This document shows, one piece after another, positions 1 to 7,436 of a stretch of DNA of 64,000 nucleotides. The first letter of the stretch is position 1. Each line of letters starts with the position of its first letter. The notes beneath the pieces were generated by a model. The model saw only the letters and a program-made list of their open reading frames with translations, did no database searches and was not told the origin of the DNA. The stretch comes from JBFFMO01 sp041390025. GTDB taxonomy: Bacteria > Myxococcota_A > Bradymonadia > Bradymonadales > Bradymonadaceae. A program made the translations under genes and the position numbers. The stretch is from NCBI GenBank assembly GCA_041390025.1, contig JAWKQR010000002.1, positions 124,001-188,000 of the forward strand. Reading direction: 5' to 3'.

Positions 1-1
1 G

Positions 2-1585
2 AGCGTTTACCGTGCCGAGCAGATCGGCATGGACCGCTACGTCGCATTGAAGATCCTTGAGATCGGTCCGGGCATGGACGCAACGACCATTCAGCGGTTT
101 GTGCGGGAAGCCAAGCTTGTCAGTCAATTGACGCACCCCAACACGATCACCATCTACGATTTTGGGCAGTCGGGTTCGCAGTTTCTTTACATTGCGATGG
201 AGTACGTCAAAGGCCGGTCGCTCGCCCGTCAGGTCCGCAAACACGGTGCGCTGCATCCCATGGACAGCGCGAATGTGTGCATCGCGATCCTGCGTAGTCT
301 TGAGGAGGCTCACCGTCTTGGGATTCTTCACCGAGACCTCAAGCCTTCAAACATCATGCTCGGGCGCGACCAAGATGACGAGCTTGCGGTTCGCGTCTTG
401 GACTTTGGCGTGGCCAAGGTTCTACAACCCGATCCCGAGATGAACACGGCGCTGACCCAGCAGGGTGTTTTTGTGGGAACACCCCGCTACGCCTCGCCCG
501 AACAGATGAAACGCGAAGAATTGACCGCCGCGTCCGACATCTACGGCGTGGGCATGATCTTATGGGAGTGTCTGGTGGGTCGCCCAGCGGTCGAAGGGGT
601 CGATTTTGCGGCGGCTGTGGAGGGACATCTTGGCCGCACGCCGTGGAAGCTGCCGTCGGACGTCTTTTGTCCGCCGGGGCTCGCCCATGTGCTGTACCAC
701 GCGCTCGAGAAGGAGCCTGCCAAACGCTACCAAACCTGCCGAGAAATGATCGCCGACATTGAACTTTGGTTGTCAGAGGTCGCTAACCAAGCCGCCATCA
801 ACCAGGGGTTCGACCCCGACGACGTGTTTGTGCCCGAGGATTGGTTTGGGGATTCGTTGGCCGAGACGTCCTCTGTGCCGATGGTGACCGATTCGGGGAT
901 GATGCCGGTGGCACCCTCGATGCCAAGCCGCATGAAGAGTCCGCTGACCGAGTCCGGCGAGCTTCAACGCATTGAGCCCGTGCGCGAGACCAACATGCGG
1001 TCGGACATTGTGGAGGGGCTCTCACAAGACATCGCGCCCCGACTCGATCCTAAGCCACGGCGTGACGCGGTGCGACCCCCAACGGTTTCACGGCAGCGCC
1101 CGCCGGCGAAGCGCCGTTTCAATCCCGTGGTTTTCGGCGCGGTCGCGGGGTTGGTGCTGTTGCTTGTGGGGCTTGCGGTGTGGCGCGGGCGGACGCAACT
1201 CACGGGTGACGTGGCTGCAGAGTCGGTGGAGGCATCCGCACCCGTCGCCCCGGTTGTATCTGCGGATGGGCTCATGCTCGCCATGAAAACAGCGGGCTGG
1301 ACGGTCCGCAACGTCGAGGAGAACACCTACAGCGACATGCGGCAGGTGACGTTCATGGCCCAAAAGGAGCGCGTCAAAGCGACGGTAGCGATCTACGAAT
1401 CCGATTCCGACGCCCTCGCACGCGCGTTGTTGAACGACACCCAACAACCCTCGGAATCGGTCTTGTTCGGCCGCACGCTTGTGCGCGTTTCTCCGGGCCC
1501 GAGCGACGCCCCAAGTGGCGTTCAACCGCTTACAGCCATGCTCTTCACGTTTCGTGGGATGCTTGAGGAACGTGGGCAGCTGTAA
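2..1585 (+). CDS. Membrane-anchored Ser/Thr protein kinase, 5' end cut by window
   Basis: The reading frame is open from base 2 (S-V-Y-R-A-E-Q), so the true start and glycine-rich loop lie before the window. Seen, counting from the Met at base 29: ATP-binding Lys in VALKIL (K8), catalytic HRDLKPSN (from about 101), DFG (about 125-127), the SPEQ form of the APE motif, and subdomain IX DIYGVGMILWE. This is a complete Hanks-type kinase C-lobe to about residue 250. A Pro/Ser-rich linker follows, then one membrane helix (about 370-390, preceded by Arg/Lys), then a tail of about 125 residues that should lie outside the cytoplasm and has no family I recognise. This is the usual layout of bacterial PknB-like receptor kinases: cytosolic kinase, one helix, sensor. 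It would phosphorylate Ser/Thr of unknown partners. The next gene has its own promoter. Confidence 0.93.
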   Translation, partial: SVYRAEQIGMDRYVALKILEIGPGMDATTIQRFVREAKLVSQLTHPNTITIYDFGQSGSQFLYIAMEYVKGRSLARQVRKHGALHPMDSANVCIAILRSLEEAHRLGILHRDLKPSNIMLGRDQDDELAVRVLDFGVAKVLQPDPEMNTALTQQGVFVGTPRYASPEQMKREELTAASDIYGVGMILWECLVGRPAVEGVDFAAAVEGHLGRTPWKLPSDVFCPPGLAHVLYHALEKEPAKRYQTCREMIADIELWLSEVANQAAINQGFDPDDVFVPEDWFGDSLAETSSVPMVTDSGMMPVAPSMPSRMKSPLTESGELQRIEPVRETNMRSDIVEGLSQDIAPRLDPKPRRDAVRPPTVSRQRPPAKRRFNPVVFGAVAGLVLLLVGLAVWRGRTQLTGDVAAESVEASAPVAPVVSADGLMLAMKTAGWTVRNVEENTYSDMRQVTFMAQKERVKATVAIYESDSDALARALLNDTQQPSESVLFGRTLVRVSPGPSDAPSGVQPLTAMLFTFRGMLEERGQL

Positions 1586-1667
1586 AAAATTACACTTTTC
1601 TTACCCAAACAACATCTCGCTACGTATGGGTCTAACGTGCAGGAATTCTCATGCTCTTGGCATGTAG

Positions 1668-1696
1668 TTGACTGTAGTTAACCGTGTTCCTATAGT
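1668..1696 (+). promoter_or_regulatory. Sigma70-like promoter for the lipoprotein gene at 1745
   Basis: TTGACT (1668-1673), 17-bp spacer, TATAGT (1691-1696). The match is 5/6 in each box with ideal spacing, and it lies 48 bp before the ATG. It follows the stop of the kinase gene, so the lipoprotein is probably transcribed separately. Confidence 0.7.
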
Positions 1697-1744
1697 GCCG
1701 CGTCTTACGCGTACCGGGTCAACGTATTTAAAGAAGGTTGAAGT

Positions 1745-3710
1745 ATGACGATGAAAGGATTTGGAACCATTGCGCTGGCGACCCTGTTGGGTCTTGGCGT
1801 TGTCGCGTGCAGCGACGACACCGGAAGCAACGGCAACATCAACGAGAAACAGACAGGCAGCATTCAGTCAAACCCTGGGCAGCTGGTGTTCTCGGACGTT
1901 GCTTTGGGCCAGAGTGCAACGCAGACCGTGCGTATCTCGAACGCGGGCACCGGTACGTTGCGCATCACGAGCATCGAGCTGATCGAAGATACCGACGGCG
2001 ATGAAGGCGGCGTGGAGTTCCAGCGCGACAAGTGGGTCAACTCGGCTGAGTTGGCGACTGACGAAGTTCATCGACCTTTCAGTGGTCTACTCGCCGCTCG
2101 ACCGCAGCCCGGACCTTGGCAAGATTCGCATCCTTTCGAACGACCCCGACAAGGCGACGTTCGACGTGGCGATCTTGACGCCCGCGCTTGAGCCCAACAT
2201 TTTCTCGAACCCAACCATTGTGTTCCAGCGCGTCGCACCGGTCACGGATGCAACCCGCGACAAGACGTACCGGTTGAGCGAGGTCCAGAACACTGGACAG
2301 GCTCCGCTCGAGATCAGCCGCGCGGTCATCACGGGCAGCAGTGACTTCAAGATCACGTACCCGACCAGCGCAGACGTCAACGCCGACCCGGCAACCGACG
2401 GTGCAAATCCTCCGACCGTGCTCCAGCCCGATCAGAGCTTCCCAATCCGCGTGTATTTCAACCCGGTCGACAACAACCCGTCGACGGCCGACCTGATCTT
2501 CTTCTCGAACGACCCGGATTCTCCACAGTATTCGGTGTCGCTCCAGGGCAACAGCGGCGCGCCATGCATCAAGCTTAGCCGCGAAGATGAGATCAACTTT
2601 GGTGAAGGCGGCATCGGCTTCGCAAACAACAAGACGATCACGATCGAAAACTGCAGCCCAACCCAAGACCTCAATGTCTCGGACATCGAGATCTCGGATG
2701 ATGGTGGCGGCGTGTACGCCATCAAAGAAGGCTCGCTGCCAGCTGGTCTCCCCGCTGCGCCTGCAATCATTCCTCCCGACAACACGGCGAGCTTTGTGGT
2801 GACCTACACCCCAACGGCGGAGATCGTGTCGAACGGTGAGATGACCGTGCGAAGCAACGACCCAGCGAAGTCGGTCCTCAAGGTGCCAATCGTGGGCAAG
2901 GGAACCACCAACGTGTGTCCGCAAGCCATCGGCCAGGCGCGCTTGAGCGATTCGCCGCAGAGCCGTCAGGAGCTTGCAACCATCCCGCTGAAGACCGTTC
3001 TTTTGGACGGAACGCAGTCGGTCGATGCCAACGGAAGCATTGCGAGCTACGAGTGGACGATCATTCAGCGTCCACCGAACTCGACGGCCCGTCTTGATCC
3101 TACCAACACTGACCCGCAACCCTCGTTGTTCCTCGACCTCGCTGGCGTCTACGTCATCGAACTCACGGTGTACGACGAGCAGGGTCTTGCGAGCTGCAAC
3201 GACGACGAAACACGTCGCGTGACGATCTCGGCTGTTCCAGACGAAGACATCCACGTGCAGCTTGTGTGGGATACCCCAGCCGACCCCAATCAGTCGGACA
3301 CGAACGGAACCGACGTCGATCTTCACTACTTGAACCCGAACGGTCGCTGGAACCAAGCACCCAACGACATCTTCTGGCGCAACCGCACCGCTGATTGGGG
3401 CGCACCTGGCCCATCGGATGACCCGTCGCTCGACATCGACGACACCGACGGTGCAGGTCCTGAGAACGTCAACCACAACAACCCTGAGAGTGGTTTGATC
3501 TACTCGGTGGGCGTGTACTACTACGCCGACAAGGGCTTGGGCGCGAGTTACGCGACGCTGCGTATCTACATTCAGGGCACGCAGCGCTACGAGTACCGCA
3601 ACCAGTTCCTGCCGCAGGAAGAGACGTTCTGGCGAGCCGCGGCCATCACATGGCCGGGTGGGCAGATCAGCGCGATCAACCAAGTGAGCAGTGGTTTCCC
3701 CGGGCAGTAA
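1745..3710 (+). CDS. Surface lipoprotein with choice-of-anchor D and PKD-like domains (frameshifted near 2050-2070)
   Basis: The ATG follows an AAGGT box. The N-terminus is a lipoprotein signal (LGLGVVACS). A 'LVFSDVALGQ...RISNAGTGTLRI' module is typical of ASPM/SPD-2/Hydin (choice-of-anchor D) beta-sandwiches. At least two more such modules follow (VQNTGQAPLEIS; 'SNDPD' strands), then a PKD-like domain (LLDGTQSVDANGS...YEWTI) and a C-terminal 'VQLVWDTPAD...DVDLHYLNP' domain seen in large myxobacterial secreted proteins. The protein breaks after about residue 107 (AELATD) and resumes in the next frame at KFIDLSVVYSP. One extra or two missing bases would explain this. Both sides are well-conserved-looking protein, so I treat it as one gene of about 650 residues. 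Role: probably cell-surface display or adhesion, not an enzyme. A strong terminator follows. Confidence 0.8.
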
Positions 3711-3732
3711 CCGACCCGGAATCTTTTAAAAA

Positions 3733-3757
3733 GGCGCGTCATCGACGCGCCTTTTTT
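3733..3757 (+). terminator. Rho-independent terminator after the surface lipoprotein gene
   Basis: A perfect 8-bp G+C stem (GGCGCGTC / GACGCGCC, 3733-3740 and 3744-3751) with a 3-base loop, followed by six T (3752-3757). Confidence 0.9.
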
Positions 3758-3796
3758 GTTTGTGATAGATCGGTGGCGACCAACGACGAGGAAACC

Positions 3797-4183
3797 ATGG
3801 AAGTCATGATTCGTATCCGCATCGGCATGGAACAGGCCCATTACGCCGGCAACTTGGTGGATGGCGCACATATGCTGAAGCTTTTCGGCGATGTGGCCAC
3901 CGAGCTTCTTATTCGGCACGACGGTGACGAGGGGTTGTTCCGTGCCTACGACAGCGTGGAGTTCTTGGCCCCGGTGCGCGCAGGCGACTACATCGAGGCC
4001 GTCGGGCGTATCACCGAGCTTGGACGCACGAGCCGCAAGATGGCTTTTGAGGCTCGAAAGGTGATCGAGCTCGCTGACAATCCTGCCCAACCCTCACAAG
4101 CGATTGTGTTGGAGGCGCCCATCGTTGTTTGCCGGGCCACGGGCACCTGCGTGGTTCCCCTCGATTGCCAAAAGGAACGCTGA
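3797..4183 (+). CDS. kal: 3-aminobutyryl-CoA ammonia-lyase (Kal-like hotdog protein)
   Basis: A 128-residue single hotdog-fold protein. The family converts L-3-aminobutyryl-CoA to crotonyl-CoA and ammonia, the step after Kce in lysine fermentation. The start is the ATG at 3797, behind a GACGAGG box; longer upstream forms would run into the terminator. Recognisable: the N-terminal HYAGNLVDGAHMLKLFGDVATELLIR block typical of Kal and the hotdog strand FLAPVRAGDYIEAVG. Its stop overlaps the kce start (TGATG at 4181-4185), so the two are translationally coupled. The partner gene makes this assignment much safer than the hotdog fold alone would. The other lysine-fermentation genes (kamA, kamDE, kdd) are not in the window. 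Confidence 0.85.
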   Translation: MEVMIRIRIGMEQAHYAGNLVDGAHMLKLFGDVATELLIRHDGDEGLFRAYDSVEFLAPVRAGDYIEAVGRITELGRTSRKMAFEARKVIELADNPAQPSQAIVLEAPIVVCRATGTCVVPLDCQKER

Positions 4184-5010
4184 TGTCCGATGCGCTTCTC
4201 ATTACTGCGGCGCTCAATGGTGCCGAGACGATGCGGGAACAGAACCCACATGTGCCCTATACGGCCGACGAGATCGCGGCCGAAGCTGTGCGCTGTCGTG
4301 CAGCAGGGGCGTCGATGGTGCACGTGCACGGCCGCAAGGCCGACGGCACCCCGACACAAGATCGACAGACGTTCGAGGCCATCTTGAACGCGATACGAGC
4401 GCAGAGCGACATACTGGTGCAGTTCTCCACGGGTGGCGCGGTGTGGATGGACGTCGAGCAACGCATCGAGGCGCTCGACCTCAGGCCCGATATGGCCACA
4501 TTGACCACCGGCACCGTGAACTTCGGTGAAGACGTTTTCATGAACTCGTTGCCCATGATTCGCACCATCGCCGCGCGGCTGCGCGCCTATGGGATCGTGC
4601 CGGAGATTGAGGTCTTCGAGGTGGGCATGCTTGATACCGCGTTGAAGTTGCTCAAAGACGGGATCGTGGACGGTCCGCTGCACTTCGACTTTGTGATGGG
4701 GGTGCCGGGAGCCATGGGGGCAAGTCCGGCGTACTTGGACTTCCTGGTGGCTCAGTTGCCCACGGATGCCACGTGGTCGGTCGCCGGTGTTGGGCGCCAC
4801 GAATTGCCGCTGGCTTACAAGGCGCTTGAGATGGGTGGACACGTCAGAGTGGGGCTTGAGGACAACATCTACGTTGAAAAAGGCGTGCTGGCCCGGGGTT
4901 CATGGGAATTGGTCGAAAAGGTTGTGCAGCGTGCCCACGCGGTCGGTCGTCGTGTGGTGGAGCCAATTGAAGCAAGGGGCCTGCTACGTCTAGACCGCAT
5001 GAAAGCTTGA
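4183..5010 (+). CDS. kce: 3-keto-5-aminohexanoate cleavage enzyme (BKACE family)
   Basis: A 275-residue TIM-barrel protein of the BKACE (DUF849) family. It joins a beta-keto acid to acetyl-CoA and splits it into acetoacetate and a CoA ester; Kce gives 3-aminobutyryl-CoA. Seen: N-terminal LLITAALNGAET, the metal-site HVHGR (about residues 47-51), the Thr-rich QFSTGG and LTTGTVNFG strands, the EIEVFEVGML segment, and C-terminal GGHVRVGLEDNIY, all at the expected places. It starts inside the kal stop codon, with AAGGAA upstream. The BKACE family has many substrates, but the kal neighbour supports the lysine-pathway substrate. No terminator is evident before the HU promoter. Confidence 0.88.
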   Translation: MSDALLITAALNGAETMREQNPHVPYTADEIAAEAVRCRAAGASMVHVHGRKADGTPTQDRQTFEAILNAIRAQSDILVQFSTGGAVWMDVEQRIEALDLRPDMATLTTGTVNFGEDVFMNSLPMIRTIAARLRAYGIVPEIEVFEVGMLDTALKLLKDGIVDGPLHFDFVMGVPGAMGASPAYLDFLVAQLPTDATWSVAGVGRHELPLAYKALEMGGHVRVGLEDNIYVEKGVLARGSWELVEKVVQRAHAVGRRVVEPIEARGLLRLDRMKA

Positions 5011-5115
5011 TGAGCGAGGCTTTTGTTTTCTCCCTTGCCGTTTTCTCTTTTCGACAAAACGCCCGGACACCCGCAAAAAAGCTAAGGGAACGGAAAAAAA
5101 GTATTCGAATACTGC

Positions 5116-5144
5116 TTGACAAGGGATCGGCACCATAATTAAAT
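5116..5144 (+). promoter_or_regulatory. Probable sigma70 promoter for the HU gene
   Basis: TTGACA (5116-5121, consensus) with TTAAAT (5139-5144, 4/6) at a 17-bp spacer. It lies in the A/T-richest part of the 5011-5252 gap. The leader to the HU start is about 100 nt; no riboswitch fold was recognised in it. Confidence 0.55.
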
Positions 5145-5252
5145 CCCTCACGAATCAAGGCAGTAAGCGGATCTTGGGAGTTTAAGCCGTCCTCCGACGA
5201 TCTATTGTGTAAAAGGCGTACCCCATCAACCAACTTTTGTAGGGAATTCCAA

Positions 5253-5540
5253 ATGACGAAATCAGAACTTATCAATGCAGTCCACGATCGTGCTACCGAA
5301 GCAGGCATCGAACTCACGAAGAAAGCAACGGGAGAAATCCTTGACCTCGCTTTCGACGTGATTGCTGGTGCAATCGATCACGAGCGTCGCTTCTCGTACC
5401 CACAGTTCGGTACGTTCAGCGTCAAGCACCGCAAGCAGCGCGAAGGTCGCAACCCACGCACGGGCAAGCCGATCAAAATCAGCGCATCGTACACGGTGTC
5501 GTTCAAGCCAGCTCCTTCGCTTAAGGACCGCGTGAACTAA
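5253..5540 (+). CDS. HU family DNA-binding protein
   Basis: A 95-residue nucleoid protein, the normal size for HU/IHF. It starts MTKSELINAVHDRA at the ATG behind AGGGAA (5241-5246); the longer upstream frame has no HU similarity. It has the helical N-terminus and the DNA-binding arm with the conserved GRNPRTGKPIKI segment (about residues 66-77), including the Pro that intercalates into DNA. It forms dimers that bend DNA. It has its own promoter and terminator, so it is monocistronic. Distinguishing HU from an IHF subunit is not possible from one gene. Confidence 0.95.
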   Translation: MTKSELINAVHDRATEAGIELTKKATGEILDLAFDVIAGAIDHERRFSYPQFGTFSVKHRKQREGRNPRTGKPIKISASYTVSFKPAPSLKDRVN

Positions 5541-5559
5541 GGTTCACCCGTCTGTAGAA

Positions 5560-5585
5560 AGGCACCCCTTGGGGTGCCTTTTTTT
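5560..5585 (+). terminator. Rho-independent terminator after the HU gene
   Basis: A 9-bp perfect stem (AGGCACCCC / GGGGTGCCT) with a TT loop, followed by a run of T to 5585. Confidence 0.92.
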
Positions 5586-5625
5586 GTTTCTTGGCGAAAC
5601 GGCGAAAATTCGCCAAGGTGCGCGC

Positions 5626-6366
5626 ATGAAGGAACGTCTGGACAAGCTGTTGGTGGATCGCGAGTTGGTCGAGTCTCGCCCGCGAGCAGCCGCGCTGATC
5701 ATGGCGGGGCAGGTGTTCGTTGACGGCCAGCGCATCGACAAGGCCGGGACGAAGGTCTCGAACACGTGCATGATCGAGGTCCGGGGCGACAAGAATCCAT
5801 ACGTTTCTCGGGGCGGGCTGAAGTTGCAGGCGGCCATCGAAGGGTTTGCATACGACTGCGAAGGCAAGGTTGTGATCGATGTTGGAGCGTCCACAGGCGG
5901 CTTCACGGACTGTGTCCTGCAGCATGGGGCGCAAAAGGTCTACGCCGTCGATGTCGGATATGGTCAATTGGCGTGGCGTTTGAGGACCGACGCCCGCGTG
6001 GTCAACATCGAGCGGACAAACATCCGTCACATGCCCGCAGATACGATAGACGCGTTGTGCGACCTCGCGGTCATCGACTGTTCGTTCATCTCACTTTCGA
6101 AGGTGTTGCCCAACACGTGTTTGTTCCTCAAGCCCACCGCTGATGTGCTCGCGTTGATCAAGCCTCAGTTTGAGGTGGGGCCGTCCAACATCGCCAAAGG
6201 TGGCGTCGTGCGGGATCAGGACGCTCGGAGATCAGCGATCGACGCGGTCATCGCTGAGGCTCGTACGCTAGGCTTTGATGAGGTAAACGGTATGGACTGT
6301 CCCGTTCACGGACCTGCTGGCAACATCGAGTACTTGGCGTGGTTTCGACGCGTGGAGCGCGAATGA
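5626..6366 (+). CDS. tlyA: TlyA-family rRNA 2'-O-methyltransferase
   Basis: 246 residues. N-terminal S4 RNA-binding domain (about 3-60: ERLDKLLVDRELVESR...AGQVFVDGQ) and a C-terminal FtsJ/RrmJ-like methyltransferase: PYVSRGGLKL, SAM loop DVGASTGGFTD (about 85-95), a DCSFISL motif and the ALIKPQFEVG catalytic-Lys segment. TlyA methylates ribosomal RNA ribose positions and has often been annotated as haemolysin. The start at 5626 gives the canonical MKERLDKLL. The last codons overlap the next gene by ATGA (6363-6366), so the two are coupled. Confidence 0.92.
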   Translation: MKERLDKLLVDRELVESRPRAAALIMAGQVFVDGQRIDKAGTKVSNTCMIEVRGDKNPYVSRGGLKLQAAIEGFAYDCEGKVVIDVGASTGGFTDCVLQHGAQKVYAVDVGYGQLAWRLRTDARVVNIERTNIRHMPADTIDALCDLAVIDCSFISLSKVLPNTCLFLKPTADVLALIKPQFEVGPSNIAKGGVVRDQDARRSAIDAVIAEARTLGFDEVNGMDCPVHGPAGNIEYLAWFRRVERE

Positions 6367-7436
6367 GAATACTTTACGGTGTGGTGGGCTCGGGGATGGG
6401 GCACGCCATTCGGAGCTCAGTGGTCATTCGCAAGCTGATCGACGAAGGGCATGAGGTCCACATCGTTGCCTCAGGTGGGGCCGTGGGATTCCTCAAGCAA
6501 CGATTTGGCGGGGTCACCGAGATCTGGGGGTTGGACATGGTGGTTGTCGACAATGAGGTCGACAAGCTCATGACCGCTGCGCAAAACGCGAAAGGGCTTT
6601 TGAAACGACTTCCGGCCAACGTGCGCGAGTTCTTTGAGGTCGAGAGCGAATTCGCGCCCGAAGTCGTGATCAGTGATTTCGAGACCTGGAGCTGGATGTT
6701 CGGCAAGTTCCACGGGCGTCCGATCATCTGCATCGACAACATTCAGATCATCAACCGGTGCACACACGCGCCGGAGATTTTGGAAGGCGAAGAGGACAAT
6801 TTCCAGATCGCGAAATCGATCGTGAAGGCGCGTACACCGCGCGCCAATGAGTACCTCATCACGACTTTTTTCCATCCACCTGTGCGCAAGAAGCGCACGC
6901 GGTTGGTGCCGCCGATTCTGCGACCCTCGATTCTTGAGGCGAAGGTCGAAACTGGGGACCACGTGTTGGTTTACCAGACGTCGGACTCTTTCAAGACCTT
7001 GCCTGACATGCTCAAACAGCTCGATGTGCCAGTGCTGGTCTACGGCCTGCGCCGCGGGTTGGAGTCCGATCAGGTGGACGGAAACTTGGTCTATCGACCG
7101 TTTAGCGACACTCAGTTTGTCGAAGATTTGGCGACCTGCAGCGGTGTCATTGCTTCTGCGGGCTTCACGCTCATGTCCGAGGCGGTTCACTTGGGCAAAC
7201 CGTACCTTGCGACGCCCGTCGGCGGTCAGTTTGAGCAGATTCTAAACGCGCGGTACCTCAAGTCGCTTGGCTACGGCTCGTACGAGATGTCGTTGACGCC
7301 CGAAGCGTTGGTGGCGTTCACGCGTGAGCGAGAGCGCTATCAGGCCAATCTGGCGACCTACGAGCGTCACGACAACACCGTGACTCTGGAAGCGTTGGAT
7401 CACTTCCTCAACAAAGTCGCCGCGGGTCTGATCTAG
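6363..7436 (+). CDS. MurG-like GT-B glycosyltransferase family protein (MJ1255-type)
   Basis: 357 residues, translationally coupled to tlyA. The N-terminus MRILYGVVGSGMGHAIRS is the glycine-rich donor-domain start of MurG/UGT-like GT-B enzymes. The C-terminal half carries the nucleotide-sugar site (GVIASAGFTLMSEAVHLGKPYLATP, about 266-290) with a Glu and the PVGGQFEQ loop. This matches the conserved family often called MJ1255/VC2487. The acceptor is unknown. The 3' end overlaps the convergent esterase gene by 4 bp (CTAG). Confidence 0.8.
   Translation: MRILYGVVGSGMGHAIRSSVVIRKLIDEGHEVHIVASGGAVGFLKQRFGGVTEIWGLDMVVVDNEVDKLMTAAQNAKGLLKRLPANVREFFEVESEFAPEVVISDFETWSWMFGKFHGRPIICIDNIQIINRCTHAPEILEGEEDNFQIAKSIVKARTPRANEYLITTFFHPPVRKKRTRLVPPILRPSILEAKVETGDHVLVYQTSDSFKTLPDMLKQLDVPVLVYGLRRGLESDQVDGNLVYRPFSDTQFVEDLATCSGVIASAGFTLMSEAVHLGKPYLATPVGGQFEQILNARYLKSLGYGSYEMSLTPEALVAFTRERERYQANLATYERHDNTVTLEALDHFLNKVAAGLI

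Noticed and set aside
2079..3683. A 534-codon minus-strand open frame opposite the surface lipoprotein
   Set aside because: It is a GC-skew shadow: Arg/Val-rich, no RBS or domain, and it overlaps a plus-strand gene with recognisable beta-sandwich domains and a terminator.
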